From Bacteroidia bacterium (GTDB lineage Bacteria; Bacteroidota; Bacteroidia; J057): DNA of 64,000 nucleotides. Where the stretch lies: contig JAWPMV010000001.1 in the NCBI GenBank assembly GCA_033391075.1, positions 4,340,001 through 4,404,000 of the forward strand. Reading direction: 5' to 3'. This document shows, piece after piece, positions 8,287 through 17,988 of the stretch (the first letter of the stretch is position 1; every line of letters starts with the position of its first letter). The notes under the pieces were generated by a model. The model ran no database searches. It was not told the DNA's origin and saw nothing but the letters and a program-made list of their open reading frames with translations. The position numbers and the translations under genes were made by a program.

Positions 8287-9351
8287 TCATATTCCATACT
8301 TTTCAAAAAAGCCTGCAATTGCATTTGAAAAAAGTCGAGGCTTTTCTACAAAAGGAAAATGTCCGGCTCCCTCGATTTCTATCAATTCCGCATGAGGAAT
8401 ATTCTCCCGATATAACTGCAAACTACTCAAGGGAATAAGGTCCTCTTTTCCGTGCATCAGTAGGGTGGGTGCTTTGATATTTCTCAATGCCTCAGAATAG
8501 TCATGTTTCATGCCCATACTCAAGAAGCACGCATTCTGTATCCAACCCCCGATACCTTTCACTTCTCCTGTAGCAGAATTATTTGTTGCCAAATTATAAA
8601 AGCGGATAAACTCCTTATTCTGTACTACCAATTCTTCTTCGGACATCTCAAATAACTTGGAGTAATCAAATACCCTTTCCATATAACTTCTGTATTCCTC
8701 TACGTATTCCTCAGGCAACTTCTTTTCAACCACCCCATACAGCCCATCTCCATCAGAAGGCATTTTCAGAACTTCCGCAGGAGTAATTAGTACCAAAGCT
8801 TCTACCCTCTCCGGAAATTCAAGGGCATACAAACTCGCAATAAAACCTCCAAAGGAATGACCCATGAGGACTATTTTATCCTGCTTAAGGATACGTCTCA
8901 GCTGCTCGATATCGGCAATCTGTGCAGGTAAGCCCAGATGTTCATTGAGCGACTTCATGTTTTCGTAAAAATTAGAAGTGGGAAACTTGTCAAACGGTCG
9001 GCTAGAATTCCCACATCCTCTTTGGTGGTAATAATAATATCGATACTCCTGCCCCAGGCTATCCAATCCCGCCCAATGTTGGTCATATGGTATCCCTGGG
9101 CCACCATGCACAATCAGGACAGGCTTTCCACTTCCCTGAGTAGTATAGTAAAGGGAAATATCATCATTGAGTTGGAAGTAATTTTCTTTGCCCTGATCTG
9201 GAGCTTCTTTTAACAAATGAGCATAAGCAGCTTCACTTTTCAAGCTACCGGTCAGGTAAAGGGGGCCGGAGAAAATAGCAGACAAAAAGAAATAGGCTCC
9301 TATGGCCAATACCAGAAGTACGGCCCCAATTGTCACATACAGTTTTTTCAT
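8287..9351 (-). CDS. Alpha/beta hydrolase, proline-iminopeptidase-like, membrane-anchored or exported
   Basis: A 354-aa protein with a hydrophobic N-terminal segment (residues 5-25) that should anchor or export it. The rest is a canonical alpha/beta hydrolase: oxyanion-loop motif HGGPG at 82-86, HQRGCGNS at 109-116 (the DQRGxGxS-like motif of prolyl iminopeptidases), nucleophile elbow GHSFGG with Ser166, acid Asp304 and His331. The family cleaves N-terminal proline or hydrolyses esters; the real substrate is unknown. It lies 5 nt behind the AraC-type regulator gene, so the two form a small operon. Because the GyrI-like half of that regulator binds small molecules, control of the hydrolase by its own substrate is plausible but not shown. 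Confidence 0.88.
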   Translation of the reverse strand: MKKLYVTIGAVLLVLAIGAYFFLSAIFSGPLYLTGSLKSEAAYAHLLKEAPDQGKENYFQLNDDISLYYTTQGSGKPVLIVHGGPGIPYDQHWAGLDSLGQEYRYYYYHQRGCGNSSRPFDKFPTSNFYENMKSLNEHLGLPAQIADIEQLRRILKQDKIVLMGHSFGGFIASLYALEFPERVEALVLITPAEVLKMPSDGDGLYGVVEKKLPEEYVEEYRSYMERVFDYSKLFEMSEEELVVQNKEFIRFYNLATNNSATGEVKGIGGWIQNACFLSMGMKHDYSEALRNIKAPTLLMHGKEDLIPLSSLQLYRENIPHAELIEIEGAGHFPFVEKPRLFSNAIAGFFEKYGI

Positions 9352-9356
9352 TTTAT

Positions 9357-10271
9357 TTAATCAATAGGTAAGTAGATTTCTACTTTTATTTTATTCCGTT
9401 TTTGCTCGAGATCGAGTGGATAATAAATCTCGAAGCAATCCCTTTTGGGGTTGTTATAGCCATGTTCATATAGCCAGACAAACATGCTTTGCCAAGCTTT
9501 TTCAAATTCATTAAATCCAATTTTAAAGCTTCCGCAAACACATCTTGAGGCTTTGAGCACCTTTATTCCAATTTCTCCATCTGCCTCAATTGCTTCTTCC
9601 AAAATAATGGCAACACTTGACCGCAGCCTGGAAAGATCTGTGATATTGGGATCATCATGATAAACAGTTAAAGATCTGTTTTGGGCATCCGTAAACAAGC
9701 CTCTGGGATCTGCCCATCTTTTCAATTTATGGAAAGCTTTAGGTGCTTTTCCAAAATCCCCAATATGAGTAACAAAGGCGATGGGTATATCCGGCATTTG
9801 CTTGATTTCAACTTCTCCATGCATACTCAGCCATTCTTTATGAGATTCTATGTTACGAATGTAGGTATCAAAAGAAGTTTCTATTTGTCCATTCTTGCTT
9901 TTCGTTTTGCCAATCTTGCTAAAGTTCTTGCTTCTTTTTCGGAATTCTGTGGGGCTGAGTCCAAAGTATTTTTTAAAGGCTTTGCTAAAAGTGGCATTAT
10001 TACTCCATGCAAAATCCAGGGCGATCTCGTATATGCTTTTTTCTTTTTCTTCAATTAGTTTGGCCGCAGATTTTTCAAGTTTTTTCCTACTGATGTATGC
10101 ATTCAGAGGTTCATTGATTACCGTCGAAAAGATTCTGTGAAAATGAAAGGGAGAATAATTAGCCTCTTTTGCCACCATTTCCAGGCTTAAAGACTTGTCC
10201 AGGTTTTCATCGATAAATTGAAGGGCTTTATTTACCCTGGCGATATATTCTTTAGGTGGAGACTTTTCCAT
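9357..10271 (-). CDS. AraC-family regulator with GyrI-like effector-binding domain
   Basis: A 304-aa protein of the Rob/SoxS-plus-GyrI type. Residues about 8-113 carry two AraC helix-turn-helix units (LSLEMVAKEANYSPFHFHRIF, then IYEIALDFAWSNNATFSKAFKKYFGLSPTEFRK). Residues about 150-304 form a GyrI-like/BmrR effector domain (VEIKQMPDIPIAFVTHIGDF, ending in CFEIYYPLD). Such regulators sense hydrophobic small molecules and usually control resistance or detoxification genes. It is the first gene of a pair with the hydrolase at 8287. Two motifs above are quoted in part only as landmarks. The target genes cannot be seen. Confidence 0.9.
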   Translation of the reverse strand: MEKSPPKEYIARVNKALQFIDENLDKSLSLEMVAKEANYSPFHFHRIFSTVINEPLNAYISRKKLEKSAAKLIEEKEKSIYEIALDFAWSNNATFSKAFKKYFGLSPTEFRKRSKNFSKIGKTKSKNGQIETSFDTYIRNIESHKEWLSMHGEVEIKQMPDIPIAFVTHIGDFGKAPKAFHKLKRWADPRGLFTDAQNRSLTVYHDDPNITDLSRLRSSVAIILEEAIEADGEIGIKVLKASRCVCGSFKIGFNEFEKAWQSMFVWLYEHGYNNPKRDCFEIYYPLDLEQKRNKIKVEIYLPID

Positions 10272-10385
10272 AAGGCTCTGAGCATCAATCCTGGCAGCAA
10301 AGAATGGACCTTCTATCTATAGGAATTAGATATTAAGGTACAAAATTGCAGCATGATTTTAGCCTCGCTGACTATTTTAATTTCT

Positions 10386-12578
10386 TCAATATCCGCTTAG
10401 CAGAACCTTATCTATTCGCCGGATACTTTCGCCCGAAATCTCCAATAAATAAATCCCTCTTGGAAATTTTTTCAAAGGCTCACAACTAAGAATCAGGGAT
10501 TGATCCTTTTCATAGCTTCCTGTATAGAGACTCATCAATTCCTTACCATCAAGACTTAGCAATTTGATGGATAAATATCGGGCGTCTGGCAATTGGATTT
10601 CTATTTGGGAAAAGGGAGTCAAAGGATTTTCATAGTGTATTTTTTCTCCTGTTTGAGTGGCCAGAGGATCGAGTCCTGCTTCGGCTTCCAATACAGCTTC
10701 CACCCCAAAAGCAGAAGTATTGCCATTGGGGTCCGTAGCTGTTGCAGTAAGGATGGGTTCAGCAGCCGTGATTGTTACCGCAAAGGTCTCATTCAATCCA
10801 TAATTTCCTGCAGCATCCGTAGTGATATTGCTAAAACCCAAAAAGGTCTTTCCTTGTGCAGAGGTAGGACTGCTAAAAAACTCTAATCGATAATTCGTAT
10901 TAGGAGCGCTGCTAAAGGTCCCGTTTATGGTCGTATTTATTGTCCCGGAAAATCCTGTAATATCAGGAGCCGCCTGATTGTTGTTTCCCCCACTCAATAA
11001 GATACCGGGATTGGGATGATCATAAATGCTATTGCCGAGTATGCGATGGTTGAGGGCGGAAGCAGAATTTACATCAATTCCTCTTTGCAGATTGTTGGCA
11101 ATATAGTTACCCTCACCTGCCACTGTGCCTCCCACCAGACTATTGGTATTATTTAAGCGAATGTATATACCCGTCAGGCTATTGGGTAGATATTGAAGGC
11201 CAGAAAAATCTGTCCCGATATAGTTATGCTGAATAAAGGTACTATCATTGCCGTTGGAAAGGATGATCCCATTTTCCTGATTGCCAGAAATAATATTGGC
11301 TCCCGCAGCTGTCCCATTGCCTATAAAGGTAAGTCCGCAATTGCTTATCGAAATGCCATTGGTTTGATTTCCAAGAGCAAGGGTCCCACTGATATCCGTA
11401 CCTATGAAATTGCCATAAATGATGGTAGAATCTGAAAAATTGATATGAATTCCCTGTGTAGCATTGCCGGAAATCACATTTCGGTGAGCGGGAGTGCTTC
11501 CGCCAATTTCTGTTCGATGTACACCAACCCCTATCGATATTCCCATTCGATTTGGAATGGCAAGGGTCCCACTTATATCTGTTCCTATGAAATTGCCTAA
11601 AATTTGATTTCCAAAAGCCGAGTCTCCAAGAACTGCTCCTGAGAACAAGGTAATGCCTCCATTTCCATTCCCCGAGATCAAATTTCCCTGCCCCGCCAAT
11701 ATGCCTCCGATTTGATTGCTATCTCCTCTTACATACAATCCATTAGAAGTATTCGGGATCGCTGTCGTCCCATTAATATCGGTACCGATATAATTTCCAT
11801 AAACATGGTTGTGACTGCTTTCATACATCTGAATACCAATTCCATTTCCTGAAATCAAATTCCTATGTGCAGCCGTGTTTCCTCCTATAGTGATCTCCCT
11901 ACAAGAATTTGCTGAGGTTCCCTGGGCATTTCCTATGGCAATCGTCCCACTTATATCCACGCCTAATTTATTCCCCAATACAAAACTGGAATCAGAATTA
12001 CTGAAGAAGATTCCTACGCCTCCATTTCCGGCAACCAGATTTCCTTCATTCGCTGCCGTTCCGCCTATATTTACATGACTAGAATTATATATACCGATTC
12101 CCATAAAATTGTTGGGCAGTGCTGTGCTTCCAGCTCCATCTACCCCAATATGACAAGCCGTAATGGTCAGCCGGTCTGCAAAAGACTGAATCCCTGCATA
12201 AGTCGATCTTGTCACTATGAGTGCATGAATTTTTGAAAAGGCAGCATTGGCATTTAGAAAGAAGCCATTGGTTTGTCCATTAGCATTGATCTCGATCAGG
12301 GGAAGGCCCACATAAGCCGGATCAGAACTCCCATCAATAAAAAGCGTGTCCTGAATCGTAGGAAAAGCAGAAAGCAGGTTTATGGTCTTCACGCCTGCTC
12401 CAAGAATATTGAACTGGATGGTGTCCCATCCTACAGTAGTATTCGCAAGGCTAATCGCCTCCCTCAGGCTACCGGCTCCAGCATCATTTGAATTAGAGAC
12501 CGTAAATATTGTCGAATAAGCAGGGGATAGGATAAATAACAGTAGAGCAAAGCAAAAAGTAAACTTTTTACCGTTCAT
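10386..12578 (-). CDS. Secreted right-handed parallel beta-helix protein with T9SS sorting tail
   Basis: A 730-aa protein. Residues 1-22 are a signal peptide (FCFALLLFILSPAYS). The mature start FTVSNSNDAGAGSLREAI is the CSLREAI-like motif found at the start of many bacterial surface beta-helix proteins. Residues about 95-550 contain many imperfect repeats with cores such as GNYIGTDINGTTAIPN and NLISGNGNGGI; each probably makes one or two helix rungs. A beta-sandwich segment (about 555-640) and a T9SS type A tail (about 650-730: LSIKLLSLDGKELMSLYTG, then FPRGIYLLEISGE) follow. Beta-helix proteins include pectate lyases and adhesins; I see no lyase active site and favour adhesin or polysaccharide binding. 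Repeats give scope for length change by recombination. Confidence 0.88.
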   Translation of the reverse strand: MNGKKFTFCFALLLFILSPAYSTIFTVSNSNDAGAGSLREAISLANTTVGWDTIQFNILGAGVKTINLLSAFPTIQDTLFIDGSSDPAYVGLPLIEINANGQTNGFFLNANAAFSKIHALIVTRSTYAGIQSFADRLTITACHIGVDGAGSTALPNNFMGIGIYNSSHVNIGGTAANEGNLVAGNGGVGIFFSNSDSSFVLGNKLGVDISGTIAIGNAQGTSANSCREITIGGNTAAHRNLISGNGIGIQMYESSHNHVYGNYIGTDINGTTAIPNTSNGLYVRGDSNQIGGILAGQGNLISGNGNGGITLFSGAVLGDSAFGNQILGNFIGTDISGTLAIPNRMGISIGVGVHRTEIGGSTPAHRNVISGNATQGIHINFSDSTIIYGNFIGTDISGTLALGNQTNGISISNCGLTFIGNGTAAGANIISGNQENGIILSNGNDSTFIQHNYIGTDFSGLQYLPNSLTGIYIRLNNTNSLVGGTVAGEGNYIANNLQRGIDVNSASALNHRILGNSIYDHPNPGILLSGGNNNQAAPDITGFSGTINTTINGTFSSAPNTNYRLEFFSSPTSAQGKTFLGFSNITTDAAGNYGLNETFAVTITAAEPILTATATDPNGNTSAFGVEAVLEAEAGLDPLATQTGEKIHYENPLTPFSQIEIQLPDARYLSIKLLSLDGKELMSLYTGSYEKDQSLILSCEPLKKFPRGIYLLEISGESIRRIDKVLLSGY

Positions 12579-12861
12579 CTCGACGACAGATTAAAGAATG
12601 TACCCGATACTCTGGGAGGGATTGTGAGGGTTTGGAAGGAGTTCAAATATACGAAAGACGGAATATAATTCATCCTCGAACTTTCCCTTAATATTTAACC
12701 ATTTACGAAAAAACTTCCAGCTCATCCCTATAGGATAAGACTGGAAGCTCCGAAAGTACATGATATTCAAAAATTCCAAATCACAATCTCAGACTTGTGA
12801 TAGCTATATCTTCATTTTAGCTGAAAAGAACGATTGCTGAGATTTGTGAATCGGAACAGAA

Positions 12862-14172
12862 TTAATCTACGTTGTCATGTAAAAACCCATTGTTCTCCCT
12901 CATTCTGTACTTGTTCACCTCATCTTCCTCTACACTAATTCTGGACAGTTTTGGGCTGGTAGGAACAGAGTCTGCATCAAAGAGTACCTGTTGCTTACGA
13001 ACATAAGCGGGTACCTTCTCCAATCCGGAAAGGCTTTCAGGATCGTGGATGTCATAGACTTTAGAGTTGAGCTTTTTGATACGCTCTTCTCTTTCCTTAT
13101 GATCCAATCTGCGAAGGTGTTCGCGACGGATAGGAGCCTGCTCCATTAGCTGAGGGGCTGCAGCTTGCTCTACGGGCTGTTCTAAAGTTTCTTCCGTGAA
13201 ATTGCTGCTGGCATTGTCATCATAGCGAGTAGCAATTACGGTTACACGGATTCTCTCACCCATGGACTCATCATATACGATACCGTAGATGATATTAGCT
13301 TCATTACCGGCTTCTGCCTGAACGTGCTCTACAATGTCTGTTGTCTCATCCATACGAAGAGAGTCTTCAGAAGCTGTGATATTTACAACAATCCCTCTTG
13401 CGCCGTGAACTCCCAAATCATCCAATAATGGAGAATTGATCGCTTCTTCAACGGCCTTCATTGAACGGCCTTCACCCTCAGCTGTTGCGGTTCCCATCAG
13501 AGCTTTACCTCCATCACGCATGATGGTGCAAACATCTGCAAAGTCCACATTGATATAGCCTTCGGTGGTGATGATCTCTGCGATACCTTTAGCGGCATTG
13601 CACAGGACCTGATCCGCTTCTTCGAAAGCCTTGCGCATAGTCACGCTGGTTCCGAGGATTTTATGGAGATTGTTATTGTCAATTACAATCAGGGTATCTA
13701 CCTGGCTTTGCAGGTCTTTGATTCCTGCAATTGCCTGCTGGGTACGTCTGGGTCCTTCAAATTTGAAAGGAGTGGTAACGATACCTACAGTCAGTATACC
13801 CATTTCTTTTGCCATAGCGGCAATTACCGGAGCAGCACCTGTACCGGTTCCTCCTCCCATACCGGCAGTTACAAAGAGCATCTTTGTACCGTCCATGAGA
13901 GAATTACGAACCTCTTCAAGGCTCTCAATGGCTGCTTTTTTACCAACTTCAGGATTGGCTCCTGCGCCAAGTCCTTCTGTCTGATTAGCTCCCAAACGAA
14001 TCTGAGTGGGAACGTCGCTATTATTCAAGGCCTGAAGATCTGTGTTACAGACCATAAATTCTACGCCTTCTATGCCTTTTTCGTGCATGTTATTTACGGC
14101 ATTTCCGCCGCCGCCACCTACACCAATAACCTTGATGATGGCATTTTCTTTAGATGGAAATTCAAATTGCAT
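12862..14172 (-). CDS. ftsZ: Cell division protein FtsZ
   Basis: A 436-aa tubulin-like GTPase that assembles the cytokinetic ring. The tubulin signature GGGTGTG lies at 106-112, an N-terminal Gly-rich loop GVGGGGGNAV at 17-26, and the T7/synergy loop NVDFADV further on (about 208-214). After the conserved core (to about residue 317) comes a long variable linker rich in Gln, Glu and Arg, then VPAYVRK, the short motif expected to dock FtsA and other partners. The C-terminal extension past it is typical of Bacteroidota FtsZ. It is the last gene of the dcw cluster, 80 nt behind ftsA. Downstream is an inverted repeat at 12781-12849. Confidence 0.98.
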   Translation of the reverse strand: MQFEFPSKENAIIKVIGVGGGGGNAVNNMHEKGIEGVEFMVCNTDLQALNNSDVPTQIRLGANQTEGLGAGANPEVGKKAAIESLEEVRNSLMDGTKMLFVTAGMGGGTGTGAAPVIAAMAKEMGILTVGIVTTPFKFEGPRRTQQAIAGIKDLQSQVDTLIVIDNNNLHKILGTSVTMRKAFEEADQVLCNAAKGIAEIITTEGYINVDFADVCTIMRDGGKALMGTATAEGEGRSMKAVEEAINSPLLDDLGVHGARGIVVNITASEDSLRMDETTDIVEHVQAEAGNEANIIYGIVYDESMGERIRVTVIATRYDDNASSNFTEETLEQPVEQAAAPQLMEQAPIRREHLRRLDHKEREERIKKLNSKVYDIHDPESLSGLEKVPAYVRKQQVLFDADSVPTSPKLSRISVEEDEVNKYRMRENNGFLHDNVD

Positions 14173-14252
14173 GATACTTTCGCTTATAGGTTGAGATAAT
14201 TGGTAAAACAGGTGCTATTCTGATCCGGGTTTTACCTCATTCATAATTATGT

Positions 14253-15578
14253 CTATTCAATAAAATCGCCTGTGTTAGTTAGCGTACTTTCAAACCAGGT
14301 TTTCACTTTGTCGATGAAGCTGATGCGGGGACCTGAGGTTCCTGCACCTACTCGCTGGTACTGCATAGCTGATTCCCCTCTTCCACTTGCACGTACGGGA
14401 GCAAGCTCCTGTGCTTCCAGTCCCATGATGACCAAACCCGTTCCGGTTGCGTACATAGGGAAATTCACTTCGTCAACCAATCCACTTGCCAAATGCTCTC
14501 CGGGAAGTCCGACACGGGTATCGATTCCGGTTACGTATTCTACACACTCCTTCATGTTCTGGAGTTGAGAACCCCCACCAGTTACCACGATACCTGCTAC
14601 GAGTTTGTCTTCGTATCCAGAGTTTTTAATCTCAGCTACCACAAATTCCATGATCTCTTCCATACGAGACTGTATCACCTGAGCCAGCATGCTCTTGTGA
14701 ATCTCCTTCGCAGAACGATCTCTTGGTCCGGGGATGCTGATTACTACATCTTCATATACTGCTTCAGCTAAAGCGCTTCCATACTGGATTTTCAGTAATT
14801 CGGCATGCTTCTTCATCACTTTACAGCCATGTTTGATGTCATCGGTTACAATGTTTCCTCCGAAAGGAATCACTGCAGTATGGCGAATGATGTTATTTTC
14901 AAATACAGCAATGTCAGTAGTTCCTCCTCCGATATCTACCAGGCAAACACCTGCTTCTTTTTCTTCTTCAGTCAAAACAGCTGCACTTGAAGCCAGGGGC
15001 TCAAGAATAAGCTCTGCAACTTCCAGTCCTGCACGAACTACACATTTATAAATATTGTTGGCGGCAGTGGTCTGTCCGGTTACGCAATGGAAGTTTCCTT
15101 CCAGACGCACCCCTGACATGCCGATCGGATCGATAATGCCACTTTGATTGTCAACCGTGTACTCCTGAGGTAGCACATGAATGATCTCTGTTCCCGGCTG
15201 GGTAGCGATCTTGAACATGTCCTCATGGAGGCGATTTACATCTGACTGTGTGATTTCGAAATCGGGGTTATTGAGGGTAATGATGCCTTTGTGCTGCATG
15301 CTACGCACATGCTCACCGGCAATTCCCACATGGACCACTTCGATTTTGATTCCGGAATGCTTTTCTGCTTCTTCAATAGCCTCGCGAATAGCCTGTACCG
15401 TTTTTTCGATATTGACTACTACTCCACGGCTAACTCCGGCAGAATGAGATTTACCCACTCCGAGGATGTTGATTTTGCCGTATTCGTTGCGTTTCCCAAC
15501 GATGGCGCAAATCTTTGTAGTCCCGATGTCTAATCCGACTACAATTTTTTCGTTTGCTGAAATTTTCTCTGAAGACAT
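14253..15578 (-). CDS. ftsA: Cell division protein FtsA
   Basis: A 441-aa actin-like ATPase that tethers FtsZ filaments to the membrane and recruits later division proteins. The phosphate-1 motif is VGLDIGTTKICAIVG (residues 13-27) and the phosphate-2 motif VDIGGGTTDIAVF (about 217-229). The SHS2-like 1C subdomain fits residues about 90-165. The C-terminus ends in a stretch with Phe/Trp (ISFIDKVKTWFESTL) that fits the amphipathic membrane-targeting helix. It lies directly upstream of ftsZ, as in most bacteria. Start by ATG at 15578 and length agree with the family. Confidence 0.97.
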   Translation of the reverse strand: MSSEKISANEKIVVGLDIGTTKICAIVGKRNEYGKINILGVGKSHSAGVSRGVVVNIEKTVQAIREAIEEAEKHSGIKIEVVHVGIAGEHVRSMQHKGIITLNNPDFEITQSDVNRLHEDMFKIATQPGTEIIHVLPQEYTVDNQSGIIDPIGMSGVRLEGNFHCVTGQTTAANNIYKCVVRAGLEVAELILEPLASSAAVLTEEEKEAGVCLVDIGGGTTDIAVFENNIIRHTAVIPFGGNIVTDDIKHGCKVMKKHAELLKIQYGSALAEAVYEDVVISIPGPRDRSAKEIHKSMLAQVIQSRMEEIMEFVVAEIKNSGYEDKLVAGIVVTGGGSQLQNMKECVEYVTGIDTRVGLPGEHLASGLVDEVNFPMYATGTGLVIMGLEAQELAPVRASGRGESAMQYQRVGAGTSGPRISFIDKVKTWFESTLTNTGDFIE

Positions 15579-15681
15579 AGCTATTATGTTAATTTTTGAA
15601 CTGTTTAGACTGAGCGTAAAGTCGGTGTGCGTTGGACTTCGGTGTTGCTGCTAGCCTTCACGTGTCTATTAGTTATTTGGT

Positions 15682-16554
15682 TTATTTCCTTTTCTTTTTG
15701 GCCACTACCTGACCATTTACTTTTACATTTAGTGATTTGTACTTATCCCATCCTACCTTGGGTACTACCTGCTTGTAGAAGACCAGGGCATTGTCAAACT
15801 TCTCTGCAATCCTATCCGGAAAGCCAAAATCTATAGTCATATCCCCTACCTGAGGATAAATGATCATTTCTCCACTGGTTTTAATTGCGATCTCTGATAC
15901 TTGCGCATTCCAGAATTTGTTGTGCTGGATGTACTTCAATACCGGCAATGCATTCTCCAGGGTTTCACATACAAAAGTGTCAGCTACCGTCTCCTCAAAA
16001 TCTCCTCTGATCAAAGGCACTCTTGCGGAATGCAATCTGGAATCCGGAAACTTATGCCCTTCTTCATCCAGATAGAGGTAATTCCCACTATTGTTGATCA
16101 ATCTTGCAATCGGTTTCCTCAGAGCAACATCCACATTCAAAACTCCACTATTGCTTTTGTAAACCTCCGCTTCTTTGATTGTCGGATTTGCAATCAATTC
16201 CTGCTCCAACTCTCTCAAAGCAATTTCTCCCATTTTCTCTCCCAACAATTCTCTCTCCTGATCGAAAGAGATCAAATCTTTCACCGCATCGGCATCCAGA
16301 AAGGAGTTGTTATCCTGATCAACAAATGTTACCTGGATGTCTTGCAGTGGTAAATTCTCCTGATAAGTATTAACCATTGCGAGCAGGGCCATCATCGTAA
16401 GAGCAACAAGGGGGTAAAACCAGATACCTCTCATTTTAAAAGGTATATGCTTGCTTGCCTTTTTGGCTCCTTTCTTCTTTGCAGGTTCTGCTTCTACAAA
16501 AGGACGATTTTGCCGAGGCGCTTTTTGCTTGTATGTCTTTACCAAGAGGAACAT
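15682..16554 (-). CDS. ftsQ: Cell division protein FtsQ/DivIB
   Basis: A 290-aa bitopic protein of the divisome that links the early ring to FtsI/FtsW. The N-terminal cytoplasmic part is very basic and Lys/Ala-rich (residues 1-43). One membrane segment lies at about 45-63 (WFYPLVALTMMALLAMV), followed by a periplasmic POTRA domain (about 70-150: QDIQVTFVDQDNNSFLDADAV) and the FtsQ beta domain (to about 280). The sequence is poorly conserved, as usual for FtsQ. The position between murC and ftsA settles it. A GTGTT/AACAC inverted repeat separates it from murC. Confidence 0.93.
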   Translation of the reverse strand: MFLLVKTYKQKAPRQNRPFVEAEPAKKKGAKKASKHIPFKMRGIWFYPLVALTMMALLAMVNTYQENLPLQDIQVTFVDQDNNSFLDADAVKDLISFDQERELLGEKMGEIALRELEQELIANPTIKEAEVYKSNSGVLNVDVALRKPIARLINNSGNYLYLDEEGHKFPDSRLHSARVPLIRGDFEETVADTFVCETLENALPVLKYIQHNKFWNAQVSEIAIKTSGEMIIYPQVGDMTIDFGFPDRIAEKFDNALVFYKQVVPKVGWDKYKSLNVKVNGQVVAKKKRK

Positions 16555-16563
16555 TTTCTTTAA

Positions 16564-16640
16564 GTGTTTATGTGTTGTGGTGTTAGAGTGTTGTCGTTTC
16601 GCTGCTGCTTAGAACTACCGCACTTCAACACTAAAACACA
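16564..16640. repeat. GTGTT/AACAC octamer inverted repeat, copy A (murC-ftsQ)
   Basis: The left arm has four GTGTTNNN units in exact 8-bp register at 16564, 16572, 16580 and 16588. The right arm has AACAC-type units at 16619 (degenerate), 16627 and 16635. The arms pair imperfectly over about 23 bp around a loop of about 23 nt. The element fills the whole murC-ftsQ gap and ends 2 nt from the murC stop codon. Confidence 0.8.
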
Positions 16641-16641
16641 T

Positions 16642-17988
16642 TCATATTTTCTTTATCCTTTCTTTAATTTTCTTCACTTCCTTATCAATATCACCGGCAC
16701 CTAAACTCATGACAAGCGTAGGGGCCTGAATGCATTGTTCTATTTTATCGGACAGATCTTTGCGAGCAATCATTTCGGCTTTATCAAGACTCATCTTTTC
16801 CAAAAGGGCAGATGAGGTGATGCCGGGAATGGCGCTTTCGCGAGCTGGATAAATCTCCATGAGTAAGACCTGATCTGCTTTGGAGAGGGCTGCTGCGAAT
16901 TCATCCATGAAATCGCGGGTCCTCGTAAACAGATGCGGTTGAAAGATCACCAGCAGTTGTCTGTCCGGAAACAAAGCTCTTCCAGTACTGATTGCAGCCT
17001 CCAATTCGGTGGGATGATGCGCATAATCATCGATATAGGTCAGCATCTCTGAGTGATGATGTACCTGAAATCTTCTGTATATGCCGGAGAAAGTTGAGAC
17101 TGCCTCTCTGAGTTTCTCCACATCCACGCCTAATTCAAGACTCATAGCCATCGCTGCTGTCATATTGAGCACATTGTGCTCACCCGGAAAATGGGTTTTG
17201 ACATCTTTTAGATCTCCATAAGGAGAAGTAAAGTCGAAACGCATTCCCAATTCCTCTGCTCTTAGATTGGAAGCCTGAAAGTCACCACTGCTTATTCCGT
17301 AGCTTTTCACTGCTTTCCCCCAATCAAACTCCCGAATCGAATCATGTACCAGCAATTCCTTTGTCTGATCGGCAAAGGCCCTGAATCCTGCCCGCATATT
17401 TTCCACTTCTCCATATATATCCAGATGATCTGCATCCAGAGAAGTGATGATGGCTTTGTCCGGGTGGAGTGTCAAAAAGGAACGATCAAATTCGTCCGCT
17501 TCGACTACCATGAGATCTGATGATCCAAATCTGAAATTTCCGTTCAGATTATTGGCGATCCCTCCCAGAAAAGCAGTAGGCTCTTTTCCTGTTTCTAGCA
17601 GTAAATGGGTCAACATGGAAGAAGTTGTTGTCTTCCCATGAGTTCCTGCTACTGCCAGACATCTGTAGTCTTCGCTGATCATTCCCAATATCTGCGAACG
17701 CTTATAAATGGGAATTCCCTTCTCCTCTGCTGCCTGAAACTCTTCGCTGCTTTTGGCTATGGCAGGGGTATAAACCATCAGGTCTGTATCCTGCACATGA
17801 GCTTTGTCCATTACGTAAAAGATCTTCATCCCCTCTTTTTCCAACTCCTCAGTTACCACTGACTTTGTTCTATCATAACCCGAAACACCTACTCCTTTTA
17901 AGTGGAAATAGCGTGCGAGGGCGCTCATTCCTATGCCTCCGATTCCCAGAAAGTAGATGTCATTGATATGCTTGTTTGTAAATTTCAT
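16642..17988 (-). CDS. murC: UDP-N-acetylmuramate--L-alanine ligase
   Basis: A 448-aa cytoplasmic ligase adding the first amino acid of the peptidoglycan stem peptide. The N-terminal Rossmann part has GIGGIGMS at 15-22 for UDP-MurNAc binding. The Mur-ligase P-loop GTHGKTTT lies at 115-122, and the family motif DDYAHHPTE lies at about 323-331. Length is normal. Its start codon lies inside the end of murG (29-nt overlap), which suggests translational coupling. The stop codon is followed at once by repeat copy A. Confidence 0.97.
   Translation of the reverse strand: MKFTNKHINDIYFLGIGGIGMSALARYFHLKGVGVSGYDRTKSVVTEELEKEGMKIFYVMDKAHVQDTDLMVYTPAIAKSSEEFQAAEEKGIPIYKRSQILGMISEDYRCLAVAGTHGKTTTSSMLTHLLLETGKEPTAFLGGIANNLNGNFRFGSSDLMVVEADEFDRSFLTLHPDKAIITSLDADHLDIYGEVENMRAGFRAFADQTKELLVHDSIREFDWGKAVKSYGISSGDFQASNLRAEELGMRFDFTSPYGDLKDVKTHFPGEHNVLNMTAAMAMSLELGVDVEKLREAVSTFSGIYRRFQVHHHSEMLTYIDDYAHHPTELEAAISTGRALFPDRQLLVIFQPHLFTRTRDFMDEFAAALSKADQVLLMEIYPARESAIPGITSSALLEKMSLDKAEMIARKDLSDKIEQCIQAPTLVMSLGAGDIDKEVKKIKERIKKI

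Noticed and set aside
12591-12779. 62-codon minus-strand ORF between the beta-helix gene and ftsZ
   Set aside because: It is the only coding candidate in that gap but shows no domain or signal; the gap is better explained as promoter region of the beta-helix gene.
13663-14199. 178-codon plus-strand ORF opposite ftsZ
   Set aside because: Antisense to the conserved GTPase core; no motif, low-complexity composition.
16564-16640. Reading the GTGTT elements as Rho-independent terminators
   Set aside because: The stems are long and imperfect, AU/GU-rich, and lack a following T-run; several lie inside operons.
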